Assembly: GCA_902615915.1 (NCBI GenBank) | Contig: CACMQQ010000012.1 | Coordinates: 1-39,499, forward strand | DNA from: an uncultured Fidelibacterota bacterium | GTDB lineage: Bacteria > Fidelibacterota > Marinisomatia > Marinisomatales > TCS55 | Length of the DNA stretch: 39,499 bases | Direction of reading: 5' to 3' | Part shown: piece by piece, positions 32,008-39,499 of the stretch | Layout of the letters: each line of letters opens with the position of its first letter | How positions within the stretch are numbered: position 1 is the first letter of the stretch | Notes under the pieces: generated by a model | Database searches by the model: none | What the model saw: the letters and a program-made list of their open reading frames with translations, nothing else | Told to the model about the DNA's origin: nothing | Made by a program: the position numbers and the translations under genes

Positions 32008-32721
32008 ATGAACATAAAAAACAGTGTAATAAAATTTAATAATGTCACAAAACGTTTTCCTGTTGGGGGAGATTATTTTATTGCATTAAAAAATATTGAT
32101 CTCTTACTTAATAAAGGAGAGTTTACAGGCCTAGTTGGACCTTCAGGCTCCGGCAAAACGACATTACTCAATATCATTGGTGGATTGGATTCTGCATCTG
32201 ATGGAAATGTGAGTGTGTTGGGTCAATCATTGGAAAATACGTCGCACAATGAAAGAGCTAAAGTGCGTCGAAAGAATATGGGATTTATTTTCCAAAGCTA
32301 TAATTTACTTCCCGTGTATTCAGTTTTTGAGAATGTAGAACTACCACTTATATTAAATAAAATCGACTCAACACAAAGATTGAAAAAAGTGAACCAAGCC
32401 ATTGAATGGGTTGGGCTCAGTGATAAACGCGATTCAAGACCCAGCATGTTGAGCGGGGGTGAGTGTCAGCGAACTGCGATTGCAAGAGCAATCGTACATC
32501 AGCCTGCTCTTGTCATGGCCGATGAACCAACAGCTAATTTAGATGCTGAAAATTCACATCACATAATGAAGATCTTAACAAACTTAAATCGGGAGCTATC
32601 CACTTCATTTGTTTTTGCTACGCACGATGAAAAAATCATGGGCTATCTAAAACGGATCATACATCTAGAAGATGGACAGATCAAAAAAGATCAGCTTATT
32701 AAAAATCCTAAGTTCAGCTGA
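32008..32721 (+). CDS. ABC transporter ATPase, LolD/MacB type
   Basis: A 237-residue cytoplasmic ATPase with Walker A GPSGSGKTT, Q-loop GFIFQSYNLLPVYSVFENVELPL (typical of the LolD/MacB/FtsE group), signature LSGGECQRTAIARAIV with Cys in place of the usual Gln, Walker B ALVMADEPTANLD and the switch His in FATHDEKIM. Paired with the two FtsX-type permeases downstream, it would power extraction or conformational pumping of a periplasmic or membrane substrate rather than classical transport through the membrane. It lies seven bases after the barrel gene. Confidence 0.95.
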   Translation: MNIKNSVIKFNNVTKRFPVGGDYFIALKNIDLLLNKGEFTGLVGPSGSGKTTLLNIIGGLDSASDGNVSVLGQSLENTSHNERAKVRRKNMGFIFQSYNLLPVYSVFENVELPLILNKIDSTQRLKKVNQAIEWVGLSDKRDSRPSMLSGGECQRTAIARAIVHQPALVMADEPTANLDAENSHHIMKILTNLNRELSTSFVFATHDEKIMGYLKRIIHLEDGQIKKDQLIKNPKFS

Positions 32722-32729
32722 TAAAAACT

Positions 32730-33905
32730 ATGTTACTTAAAATAGCGATCAAAAATTTGCTAGGAGCTAGACTACGAACGATATTAAATGTGTTCGTTAC
32801 ATCGTTTTCTTTTTTTATAATATTATTGATGTCAGGCATGTATGATGGCATGCTTCAGCATGCAAAAAATGTAACCATTGATACGGAAATTGCAGGCGGC
32901 GCATATTGGCATCCAAATTATGACCCTCTAGATCCAATGTCTTTTGAAGATTCACATTCTCTAATACCAAATAAAATTCAATCACTAATTGATAAAAAGG
33001 ACGCATTTCCAGTGCTAGTTAATCAAGTTTCTATTTATCCTGGTGGTCGTATTATGCCTGCTATATTAAAAGGTATTCCCCCAAATCAGGATATTGTTAA
33101 AATGCCTTCAACTTCATTGAATAGTTACAAAGATGGTACCATTCCAGTGTTGATTGGAAAGGGAATGGCGCAAAGTACAAAACTTAATGTTGGTGATTCG
33201 TTTACCATTCGTTGGTTAGACATTAATCGTACCTTTGATGCCAATGAAGGCACGGTAGTACACATAATGGATACAGAAAATTTTAAAATAGATATGGGTC
33301 ATATATGGATTCCTTTAAATATCGCTCAATCTATGTTTGCGATGCAAGATCAGGCTACGTATGTGACCTATAAAAAAAACTTAAAGGAAATTGCTGATAA
33401 TACTGATTGGTTGCACAGAGATGTAGATTTTCTTGTTAAAGATATGGAAGCAATCATTGAAGCGGATAAACCTAGTGTCCAAGTCATGTTCATTATTTTA
33501 TTATCTTTAGCAGCAATGGGAATTTTTAATGCACAGGTATTATCTATATTTAGAAGAGGTAGAGAAATAGGTACTCTAATGGCATTAGGGATGACACGAT
33601 TGCGAGTGGTGGCGCTTTTTACATTAGAGGGTGGGTTAAATGCAATTTTATCAGCATTTGCAACATTAATTGTATTTGGACCTTTCTTGTGGTACTTCAG
33701 TATGAGCGGAATTCCGCTACCTATCGACTACACCGAAATGGGTTTAATTATGGCAAAAAGATTAATTCCTGTTTATTCCGCTGGTCTTATTTTTTCAACC
33801 ATGATATTAGTTTCCATTATTGTTTTAATTGTAAGCTATTTGCCTTCAAGAAAAATTTCTCAGATGAAGCCTACTGATGCTCTTCGTGGAAAAGCGATCA
33901 CATGA
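32730..33905 (+). CDS. FtsX-type ABC permease, first of two
   Basis: A 391-residue permease of the MacB/LolC/E type: one N-terminal helix (about 13-35; the charged start MLLKIAIKNLLGARLRTILN is typical), a large periplasmic domain (about 40-245) and three C-terminal helices (about 252-270, 300-325, 345-370) ending in the characteristic YLPSRKISQMKPTDALRG. The periplasmic domain has the LIGKGMAQSTKLNVGDSFTI segment of the MacB-PCD fold. It forms a heterodimer with the next permease, whose ATG overlaps this stop by four bases. Confidence 0.93.
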   Translation: MLLKIAIKNLLGARLRTILNVFVTSFSFFIILLMSGMYDGMLQHAKNVTIDTEIAGGAYWHPNYDPLDPMSFEDSHSLIPNKIQSLIDKKDAFPVLVNQVSIYPGGRIMPAILKGIPPNQDIVKMPSTSLNSYKDGTIPVLIGKGMAQSTKLNVGDSFTIRWLDINRTFDANEGTVVHIMDTENFKIDMGHIWIPLNIAQSMFAMQDQATYVTYKKNLKEIADNTDWLHRDVDFLVKDMEAIIEADKPSVQVMFIILLSLAAMGIFNAQVLSIFRRGREIGTLMALGMTRLRVVALFTLEGGLNAILSAFATLIVFGPFLWYFSMSGIPLPIDYTEMGLIMAKRLIPVYSAGLIFSTMILVSIIVLIVSYLPSRKISQMKPTDALRGKAIT

Positions 33906-35185
33906 TTACATTTTTAACAAAAGGTCTAATACGAGATAGAACTAGAAGTTTTTTCCCCGTAATTGTTATTTCATTGACAGTTGCTATAGTTGTATTTGGT
34001 AGTGGTTTTATGCGAGGAGTAATGAACAGCATGCTGCTTGATACTGCAGTTATATTATCTGGGCATGAAAAAGTTGTTACACGGGCCTACAGCGAAGAGA
34101 GTCAACTAATGCCCAATGATCTAGCTTTACTTGGCTCAAATGAATTAATTAAAAGATTAGAGATAGAGTATCCAGAATTTTTTTGGACACCCAGAATTTT
34201 GTTTGCAGGTCTTTTAGATGTACCTGATCAAAATGGCGAAACCAAAGCTCAAAGCCCCGTAATCGCTACGGGTATTGATTTTTTTTCAAATGGATCGAGA
34301 CAAGTTGAAATTTGGGAATTAGATAGGAATATTGTAGAAGGAGTTTTACCAAAATTAGAAAATGAAGCAATGATCAGTTCAAAGTTAGCAAACCAACTTG
34401 GTGTCTCAGTTGGAGAAAAAGTTACATTTATCGGCTCAACAATGGACAATGCGTTTTCAACGTATAATTTTGATATTGTGGGAACATTTAACTTAAGAAA
34501 AGGTCAGACGGATAAGCAGATGATGTTAGTTGATATCTCAGGTGCTAGAAATGCATTGGATATGGATAACGCAGCTTCTACTATATTGGGTTTTTATCAT
34601 GATCTTTATTATGATGATAAAAAAGCTGTCGATTTTAGATCAAAGTTCAATACACTTAATAGCGATAGTTCTGATATATTTAGTCCGTTTATGCTTGCTC
34701 TAAGAGATGATAATCAAATGAGTACTATTGTAGATTTTAGCAATGCTATGCTGATAATAATGGGGGGAATTTTTTTATTAATAGTCATGGTAGTTTTATG
34801 GAATATGGGATTAATGAATGGTCTTCGACGATATGGAGAGGTAGGTTTGCGCCTAGCCATTGGGGAACCCAAAGGGCATGTATATCGCTCGTTAGTTTTT
34901 GAAGCTTTTTTAATTGGATTTATTGGCACAATCATAGGCACTGTTATTGGACTAGGCTTAACCTATTATGTTCAAGAGAATGGAATAGACTATACAAAAG
35001 GTATGGAAGCTCTAACAAACTCATCAATTATTATGCCTAATATTTTCTATGCGCAAGTAACCACTGATCTTTTTTATATTGGATTTTTCCCAGGAGTTTT
35101 TGCTACTGTTTTGGGCACTATGCTCGCAGGAATTGCAATTTATAAAAGGGAAATGGCTCAATTATTTAAGGATCTAGAATCATGA
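33902..35185 (+). CDS. FtsX-type ABC permease, second of two
   Basis: A 427-residue permease with the same plan: an N-terminal helix (about 15-37) after a basic start, a periplasmic domain (about 40-275; MISSKLANQLGVSVGEKVTF is the conserved strand pair) and three C-terminal helices (about 282-302, 333-357, 390-415). The GLMNGLRRYGEVGLRLAIGE segment is the cytoplasmic coupling region that contacts the ATPase. Two different permeases indicate a LolCE-like heterodimer rather than a MacB homodimer. The start and stop both overlap neighbours by four bases, so the stoichiometry is probably controlled by coupled translation. Confidence 0.93.
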   Translation: MITFLTKGLIRDRTRSFFPVIVISLTVAIVVFGSGFMRGVMNSMLLDTAVILSGHEKVVTRAYSEESQLMPNDLALLGSNELIKRLEIEYPEFFWTPRILFAGLLDVPDQNGETKAQSPVIATGIDFFSNGSRQVEIWELDRNIVEGVLPKLENEAMISSKLANQLGVSVGEKVTFIGSTMDNAFSTYNFDIVGTFNLRKGQTDKQMMLVDISGARNALDMDNAASTILGFYHDLYYDDKKAVDFRSKFNTLNSDSSDIFSPFMLALRDDNQMSTIVDFSNAMLIIMGGIFLLIVMVVLWNMGLMNGLRRYGEVGLRLAIGEPKGHVYRSLVFEAFLIGFIGTIIGTVIGLGLTYYVQENGIDYTKGMEALTNSSIIMPNIFYAQVTTDLFYIGFFPGVFATVLGTMLAGIAIYKREMAQLFKDLES

Positions 35186-35916
35186 TAATATGGTTATCAT
35201 TGTTAATGACACTGCTTTTTGGTCAATCTGATCAATTGTCTGTAGAAGAAATAATTGTAGCTATGGATAATAATTTGAATGCTAAAAGTCGAATAATGAA
35301 AAGTAAAATGATAGTAAAAGGAAGACGATCAACAAGAACGATTGAATCAAAAAATTGGGTTGTAGGAGCAAATAAAGCCTTTACAGAATACTTATCACCT
35401 CCCAGAGAAGCAGGTACTAAAATGCTGAAGTTGGATGACAAACTTTGGACATATTCCCCGCAAACAGATCGTGTCATTCAAATTTCTGGTCACATGCTCA
35501 GGCAATCAGTTATGGGATCAGATATGTCATACAATGATATGATGGAAGATAGGCCTATTCAAGATTTGTACAATGCTACTCTTGAGGGGTCGGTAAATAT
35601 GAACGGAAGAAAGCATTGGATTTTATATTTAGAAGCAAAAATTGATGGTTTATCATACCCAAAGCGAAGATCATGGATAGACGTTGAATATCTATTACCA
35701 ATGAAAGAAGAGCTATATGCGAAAAGCGGTAAATTATTGAAAACTGCCGCAATGGATGGTGTTAAGAAAATTCAAGATAGATGGTTTCCATCGCGCTTTT
35801 TATATAAAGACGAATTGAAACGAAATAGTAAAGGGACTGAATGGGTGATTGAGGATATATCGTTTGACATGAATATTCCATCAAATCGTTTTACTAAAGC
35901 AATGTTAAGAAAATAA
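35182..35916 (+). CDS. LolA-like outer-membrane lipoprotein-sorting protein
   Basis: A 244-residue exported protein with a short signal peptide (MIIWLSLLMTLLFGQS). The body follows the COG2834-type LolA/LolB-like half-barrel: ELAKSRIMKSKMIVKGRRS-type opening strands (SRIMKSKMIVKGRR in this protein), FTEYLSPPREAGTKMLKLDDKLWTYSP, then YPKRRSWIDVEYLLPMKEELYAKSGK and WVIEDISFDMNIPSNRFT. Such proteins shuttle lipids or lipoproteins through the periplasm. Coupling by an ATGA overlap to the FtsX permease suggests it receives the substrate extracted by the ABC pump and delivers it, possibly to the barrel encoded at the operon start. Confidence 0.85.
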   Translation: MIIWLSLLMTLLFGQSDQLSVEEIIVAMDNNLNAKSRIMKSKMIVKGRRSTRTIESKNWVVGANKAFTEYLSPPREAGTKMLKLDDKLWTYSPQTDRVIQISGHMLRQSVMGSDMSYNDMMEDRPIQDLYNATLEGSVNMNGRKHWILYLEAKIDGLSYPKRRSWIDVEYLLPMKEELYAKSGKLLKTAAMDGVKKIQDRWFPSRFLYKDELKRNSKGTEWVIEDISFDMNIPSNRFTKAMLRK

Positions 35917-35917
35917 A

Positions 35918-37087
35918 ATGTTTTTTATTGTATTTATTACATTACTGGGTATAATGCATGGGTATGTGGGTTGGAAGATTTTTTCAGGTTTAAATCTCAA
36001 TTCCAGTTTCGCTATCATAGGTATCATATTGCTAGCAATATTAACCTTACTACCCGTTTTGCCCATTCTTTTTAGATACAATGGTTATGAGTCAAGCTTA
36101 CTTGACAAATTATCTTTGATCGGTTATACCAGTTTGGGATTTTTTACCCTCAGTTTCGTTGCTTTTCTTTCTAAAGATCTACTATTCAAAGTTTGGGGAT
36201 TTATCTCTTCCTTTTTTTCAGCCGATGTAAAACAACAAATTACTTTGGATGCAGATAAACGTGAATTTCTTGAAAAATCTTTAAGCATAGGAATATTGTC
36301 ATTGATTGGACCAACCACGGCTTATGGTTTTTACTCTGCGAGAAAAGGCCCAACTATTATTAATCAAGATATATATTTAAAGAACTTGCCAGATTCTTTT
36401 GAAAATTTTACCATTGCACAAATATCCGATCTACATGTTGGTCCAACGATTAAAAAACCCTATGTTGAGAAAGTTGTAAATCAAATTTCAAATTTAAATC
36501 CAGATCTAATTGCCATAACCGGTGATATGGTTGATGGATCAATCGATTATTTAAGAAAAGATTTAGAACCTTTATCCCAAGTAGTTGCTAGCCATGGAAC
36601 GTATTTTGTAACTGGTAATCATGAATATTACTCCGGTGCTAAGCGTTGGTTAGATGAAACTGACCGTATGGGTTTTACAAATTTAGTTAACGAAAATAGA
36701 CTAATCACAATTAACGATCAAAGTATTGCACTAGCTGGAGTAAACGATTATAGAGCGCATCAAATTATTCCAAGTCACAGATCTAATCCACAAGCAGCTC
36801 TTAAAGGAATAAACAGCGAAAAAGTAAAAATATTACTCGCTCATCAACCATCAAGTATATTTCAGGCCAATGAAGCTGGATTCGATTTACAAATTTCTGG
36901 TCATACTCACGGTGGTCAATTTTGGCCTTTTACTTATCCAACAAAAAAAGCTAATCCTTACTTGTCGGGTTTGCACAATCACAACGGCACTCAAATATAT
37001 GTTAATAGCGGTACTGGCTATTGGGGTCCGCCTTTACGTCTTGGTGTTACAGCAGAAATAACACTTTTTAAACTAAAAAAAACTTAA
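35918..37087 (+). CDS. Membrane-anchored calcineurin-like metallophosphoesterase
   Basis: A 389-residue protein. The first 125 residues contain about four membrane helices (3-20, 32-52, 68-86, 120-140 by hydrophobicity). The catalytic domain has the full dimetal set: ISDLHVG, ITGDMVDGS, VTGNHEYY, ILLAHQPS and ISGHTHGGQFWP. It is of the YkuE/YaeI type, enzymes that cleave phosphate esters or diphosphates, including lipid A precursors in relatives. It is the last gene of the ABC/LolA-like operon, one base after the carrier gene, so it may act on a lipid moved by that system (inference). The active site faces either cytoplasm or periplasm; the helix count does not settle this. Confidence 0.9.
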   Translation: MFFIVFITLLGIMHGYVGWKIFSGLNLNSSFAIIGIILLAILTLLPVLPILFRYNGYESSLLDKLSLIGYTSLGFFTLSFVAFLSKDLLFKVWGFISSFFSADVKQQITLDADKREFLEKSLSIGILSLIGPTTAYGFYSARKGPTIINQDIYLKNLPDSFENFTIAQISDLHVGPTIKKPYVEKVVNQISNLNPDLIAITGDMVDGSIDYLRKDLEPLSQVVASHGTYFVTGNHEYYSGAKRWLDETDRMGFTNLVNENRLITINDQSIALAGVNDYRAHQIIPSHRSNPQAALKGINSEKVKILLAHQPSSIFQANEAGFDLQISGHTHGGQFWPFTYPTKKANPYLSGLHNHNGTQIYVNSGTGYWGPPLRLGVTAEITLFKLKKT

Positions 37088-37097
37088 TCTAGTTTTT
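37078..37097 (+). terminator. Weak hairpin at the end of the ABC/LolA-like operon
   Basis: AAAAACT (37078-37084) pairs with AGTTTTT (37091-37097) around TAATCT, with a T-rich run after it (ATCTTTT). It overlaps the end of the phosphoesterase gene. The stem is almost all A-T, so efficiency is uncertain. Confidence 0.4.
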
Positions 37098-37202
37098 ATC
37101 TTTTACTTTCTTGTTGCAAATAGCATTAAAGATTTTAAAAATGTTCAATTGAAATATTTACATCAATAAATCAAAATTATATTTAATAATTAAGTTTGGA
37201 TA

Positions 37203-37214
37203 TGTAATATTACA
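37203..37214. promoter_or_regulatory. Perfect 12-base palindrome upstream of the SHOCT lipoprotein
   Basis: TGTAATATTACA lies 39 bases before the ATG and is self-complementary. TATAAT at 37229-37234 is a possible -10 element downstream of it. The half-site resembles TTGTAA/TTACAA in the inverted repeat at 27043-27070, so a shared regulator is possible but unproven. Confidence 0.35.
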
Positions 37215-37252
37215 ACATAATTTATTTTTATAATTATCAACAGAAAATTTCT

Positions 37253-37513
37253 ATGAGAAAAATAATATTATTAACTATGATATTGTTAGTTTTTACATCT
37301 TGTGCAACCCTTAATCGCGCCCATGGTGAATTACAATTCCATAAAAATACAACCAAGGGCCAGGAACTTATAGATTTAAAAAAAGCGTTAGATGAGGGTG
37401 CCTTAACACCTACAGAATATGAGCTAATTAAACAAAGAATTATTGATGACTATTACGTAGAAAAATTAATCAAGGAAGAAATTTCTTTGGGTAAAAAAGA
37501 TGAAAAAAAATAA
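37253..37513 (+). CDS. Small SHOCT-domain lipoprotein
   Basis: An 86-residue lipoprotein with lipobox VFTSC (C17). The second half is a SHOCT-type helical hairpin: ELIDLKKALDEGALTPTEYELIKQRII (the L-x-x-L-x-x-G-x-L-T-x-x-E-Y/F pattern), followed by a lysine-rich tail. SHOCT domains mediate oligomerisation or processing in varied membrane proteins. The gene for an NTF2-like secreted protein starts 19 bases after its stop, so the two are probably co-expressed. Confidence 0.78.
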   Translation: MRKIILLTMILLVFTSCATLNRAHGELQFHKNTTKGQELIDLKKALDEGALTPTEYELIKQRIIDDYYVEKLIKEEISLGKKDEKK

Positions 37514-37532
37514 AAAAGCAAGGAGTATAATT

Positions 37533-37997
37533 ATGAAAAAATTAACTGTAATCATATCAATGTTTGTTGTGATTTCCTTTTCATATGCTAACGATAAAGA
37601 TGAAATAACAAAAGAGATTGTAAAAGCTATAGACTATCTAAACAAAAATAAGAGCACATATAATAATTATTCGACAGACGGTGCATTAGAATTTTGGTCA
37701 AGCGGTGGCTTGCTGAATTATATTCCTAACACAGGTCCAAATATTAATTATGAACTTGTAAATATGAAAACAAAACATATTGAAGTGGTAGTATTGGTGC
37801 CTAAAAAAGCTGCAGTTGCAATGTACTATATGGAAGGCTCAATGAAACCAGAAGGAAGTAATTGGGATGTTTCAAATTATCTTACAAGAGTCTCTCAAAC
37901 CTTTGCAAAGGAAAAAGGTAAATGGGTAGTAAAAACTTCTCACTTTTCACCTGTACAGGGAGGGCAAGGAACAACTGCTACCTCCACAAAAGAATAA
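37533..37997 (+). CDS. Exported NTF2-like (SnoaL/DUF4440-type) protein
   Basis: A 154-residue secreted protein. Start is ATG 37533, with AGGAG nine bases upstream; an in-frame ATG at 37500 overlaps the previous gene and lies in a lysine run. The signal peptide is about residues 1-19 (ending SYAND). The mature part has the cone-shaped NTF2 pattern: a helix with IVKAIDYLNKNKSTYNNY, then FWSSGGLLNYIP, IEVVVLVPKKAAVAMYYMEGS and VSNYLTRVSQTFAKEKGKWVVKTSHFSPV. Such proteins bind or catalyse on small molecules; the ligand is not evident. A strong terminator follows. Confidence 0.78.
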   Translation: MKKLTVIISMFVVISFSYANDKDEITKEIVKAIDYLNKNKSTYNNYSTDGALEFWSSGGLLNYIPNTGPNINYELVNMKTKHIEVVVLVPKKAAVAMYYMEGSMKPEGSNWDVSNYLTRVSQTFAKEKGKWVVKTSHFSPVQGGQGTTATSTKE

Positions 37998-38023
37998 TTA
38001 AATACAAATTATTTCTTGTTATT

Positions 38024-38048
38024 GAAGCCCCATCTAGATTGGGGCTTC
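38024..38048 (+). terminator. Rho-independent terminator
   Basis: GAAGCCCCA (38024-38032) and TGGGGCTTC (38040-38048) form a perfect nine-base stem with a seven-base loop, followed by TTTGTTTT. This is the clearest terminator in the window and ends the SHOCT/NTF2-like unit. Confidence 0.92.
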
Positions 38049-38082
38049 TTTGTTTTATAAAATTCTTGATTTAAATTATTTA

Positions 38083-39499
38083 ATGAACATATTTCCATCA
38101 ATTTTAAGAAACTTTTTATTACTCATTTTTGCATTTCTAAATACAATAGGATTTGCTCAAAAAGATATAAAAATAGAAATTGATAATTACCTTCAAAAAA
38201 CACAAAAGATATTTGAAGTTCCTGGGGTAGCAGTAGCTATCGTAAAGGATAGAAAAGTTATTTTTGCTAAAGGCTTTGGAGTTCAATCTCTTTCAAAAAA
38301 AACTCCTGTTAATGAACATAGTATATTTGCCATTGGATCAACCACCAAAGCCTTTACTGCTGCTGCATTGGGAAAGTTGGTAGATTCAGGTGAAATTCAG
38401 TGGGATGACCGAGTCATTGACTTCATTCCAGAATTTGAGTTACATGATCCTGCCATAACAAACATGTTTACTATTCGAGATCTTTTGACGCATCGTAGCG
38501 GACTTCCAAGAGGAGACCTTTTATGGTTTGCATCAGATTTTACTAGACAAGATATATTGGAGAGAATACGGTATTTAGAACCTACCTTTGGTTATAGAGC
38601 AGGTTTTGGATATCAAAATATTATGTATTTAGTAGCAGGTCAAATTATTCCTAGGGTCACAGGAAAATCATGGGATGAATATCTCAAAGACAACTTTTTT
38701 GAACCATTGAATATGAACAGAACAACAAGTATTCTATCCGATATTGAAAAATTAGAAAATGTAGCTACTCCTCATCAAAAGTTAGATAATAAACTCCAGG
38801 AAATCCCTTGGAGAAATATAGATAATGTTGGTCCAGCAGGGTCAATAAATTCGAGCGTAAACGATATGGCTAATTGGGTCATAATGTTGCTTAATGAAGG
38901 TATATTTAATGGCAAAAGAATCCTAAAAAAAGAAACCATAGATGAGCTATTTATGCCTCAACAAATTATGCGAAAAGAGGGTCGGTTAGGTAGCTATTTT
39001 CCACCTGTAAATTTTTTAACATATGGACTTGGGTGGTTTATATCTGATTTTAATGGACTAAAAATGGTAGAGCATGGTGGAAATATTGATGGTATGCATG
39101 CCCAAGTTTCTTTAGTTCCAGAATTAGAATTAGGAATGATATTTTTGTCGAATAGTCGCAATCTGATGCCGGAAGCATCACGGTATCACATTGTTGAAAT
39201 ATTTGCAAATGTAGAACATCAAAAAGATTGGGGTGAGCATTTTTTAAAGGTAATCGAAAAAGCAGAAAATCTCTCTGAAAAGAGTTTGAACAATATAAAA
39301 CAGTCCCGCAATAAAAAAACAAAACCATCCCTACCTTTAGATCATTATGCTGGAATTTATTCTCATCCAATGTATGGTGACATTAAAGTAGTCCTAAAAA
39401 ATAAAAACTTACGCATTGAGGGCCATAAGCAATTTCAAGGGAACTCAAGCCATTGGCACCATAATTCATTTGAAGTGAAATGGGATCAATCTAGGCTTG
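38083..39499 (+). CDS. Serine hydrolase, class C beta-lactamase fold, 3' end outside the window
   Basis: An open frame of 472 codons running off the window edge. Signal peptide about 1-25 (ending GFAQ). The beta-lactamase/transpeptidase-like core has S86-T-T-K89 (nucleophile Ser and Lys in IGSTTKAFT), Y177-Q-N179 in FGYQNIMY and H331-G-G in VEHGGNIDG, which replaces KTG. The LLTHRSGLPRGD loop is typical. A further domain after about residue 410 (LPLDHYAGIYSHPMYGDIKV) is the DUF3471-like C-terminal module. Such exported enzymes act as peptidases or esterases, and antibiotic resistance should not be assumed. The gene follows the terminator closely, so its promoter must lie within or very near the stem region. 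Confidence 0.93.
   Translation, partial: MNIFPSILRNFLLLIFAFLNTIGFAQKDIKIEIDNYLQKTQKIFEVPGVAVAIVKDRKVIFAKGFGVQSLSKKTPVNEHSIFAIGSTTKAFTAAALGKLVDSGEIQWDDRVIDFIPEFELHDPAITNMFTIRDLLTHRSGLPRGDLLWFASDFTRQDILERIRYLEPTFGYRAGFGYQNIMYLVAGQIIPRVTGKSWDEYLKDNFFEPLNMNRTTSILSDIEKLENVATPHQKLDNKLQEIPWRNIDNVGPAGSINSSVNDMANWVIMLLNEGIFNGKRILKKETIDELFMPQQIMRKEGRLGSYFPPVNFLTYGLGWFISDFNGLKMVEHGGNIDGMHAQVSLVPELELGMIFLSNSRNLMPEASRYHIVEIFANVEHQKDWGEHFLKVIEKAENLSEKSLNNIKQSRNKKTKPSLPLDHYAGIYSHPMYGDIKVVLKNKNLRIEGHKQFQGNSSHWHHNSFEVKWDQSRL

Noticed and set aside
33689-33877. 62-residue plus-strand frame within the first FtsX permease
   Set aside because: It is an out-of-frame shadow of conserved membrane helices with no ribosome site.
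1-39499. CRISPR array, rRNA genes, prophage or complete insertion sequence
   Set aside because: No regularly spaced repeats, rRNA signatures, integrase or transposase frames, or phage structural genes were seen on either strand.

Overview
The window is strongly AT-rich and dense with short-spaced or overlapping genes. It suggests a free-living, probably marine, Gram-negative bacterium of the Fibrobacteres-Chlorobi-Bacteroidetes (FCB) group, possibly near Marinimicrobia (SAR406). The reasons are a TonB-dependent receptor with an N-terminal carboxypeptidase-regulatory-like domain beside a DUF4249-type lipoprotein, a Bacteroidetes-style long GroES paralogue, a eukaryotic-type citrate synthase and a fused E1 alpha/beta dehydrogenase. 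The phylum is an inference from gene content only.

Layout. 0-5.2 kb (+): the end of an SRPBCC protein, an NDUFA9-like SDR, a peroxiredoxin with an in-frame TGA at its peroxidatic position (read as a selenoprotein), a TonB-dependent receptor and its lipoprotein partner. 5.2-8.8 kb (mostly -): a DUF2231-like membrane protein, tRNA-Glu, a monothiol glutaredoxin/BolA pair (iron-sulfur trafficking), exonuclease III (+), HemW and a GroES paralogue. 8.8-13 kb (+): GNAT acetyltransferase, MsbA-type exporter, glycosyltransferase and SerB-like phosphatase. 13-16.6 kb (+): citrate synthase, then a lipoprotein, an unknown helical protein, DUF309 and a receiver-like protein. 16.6-24.3 kb (+): a pterin/queuosine group (PTPS-like protein, YhhQ-type transporter, FolE) running directly into lipB, fused E1, E2, a methyltransferase, lipA and a small diheme cytochrome. 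24.4-26.8 kb: Lon, then tRNA-Val.

26.9-29.3 kb is the looser, accessory-looking part. It has tandem and inverted repeats behind tRNA-Val, an Ig-like lipoprotein, and two unrelated 60-67-residue two-helix membrane proteins in similar repeated flanks, followed by 439 bases without a gene. 29.3-30.8 kb: PAP2 phosphatase and a family-28-like glycosyltransferase. 30.9-37.1 kb: one tight operon of an outer-membrane barrel, an ABC ATPase, two FtsX-type permeases, a LolA-like carrier and a membrane-anchored metallophosphoesterase, which looks like a dedicated envelope export route. The end holds a SHOCT lipoprotein, an NTF2-like secreted protein, a clear terminator and a serine hydrolase cut by the window edge.

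How the genes work together. LipB and LipA make the lipoyl group used by E2 in the same operon, and this complex feeds acyl-CoA toward metabolism that includes citrate synthase. FolE and the PTPS-like protein use the same pterin precursor route. The glutaredoxin/BolA pair supports iron-sulfur delivery to enzymes such as LipA and HemW. The most notable single item is the selenocysteine peroxiredoxin with a well-placed SECIS hairpin. The least explained are the repeated small-membrane-protein modules and the barrel/ABC/LolA-like operon.
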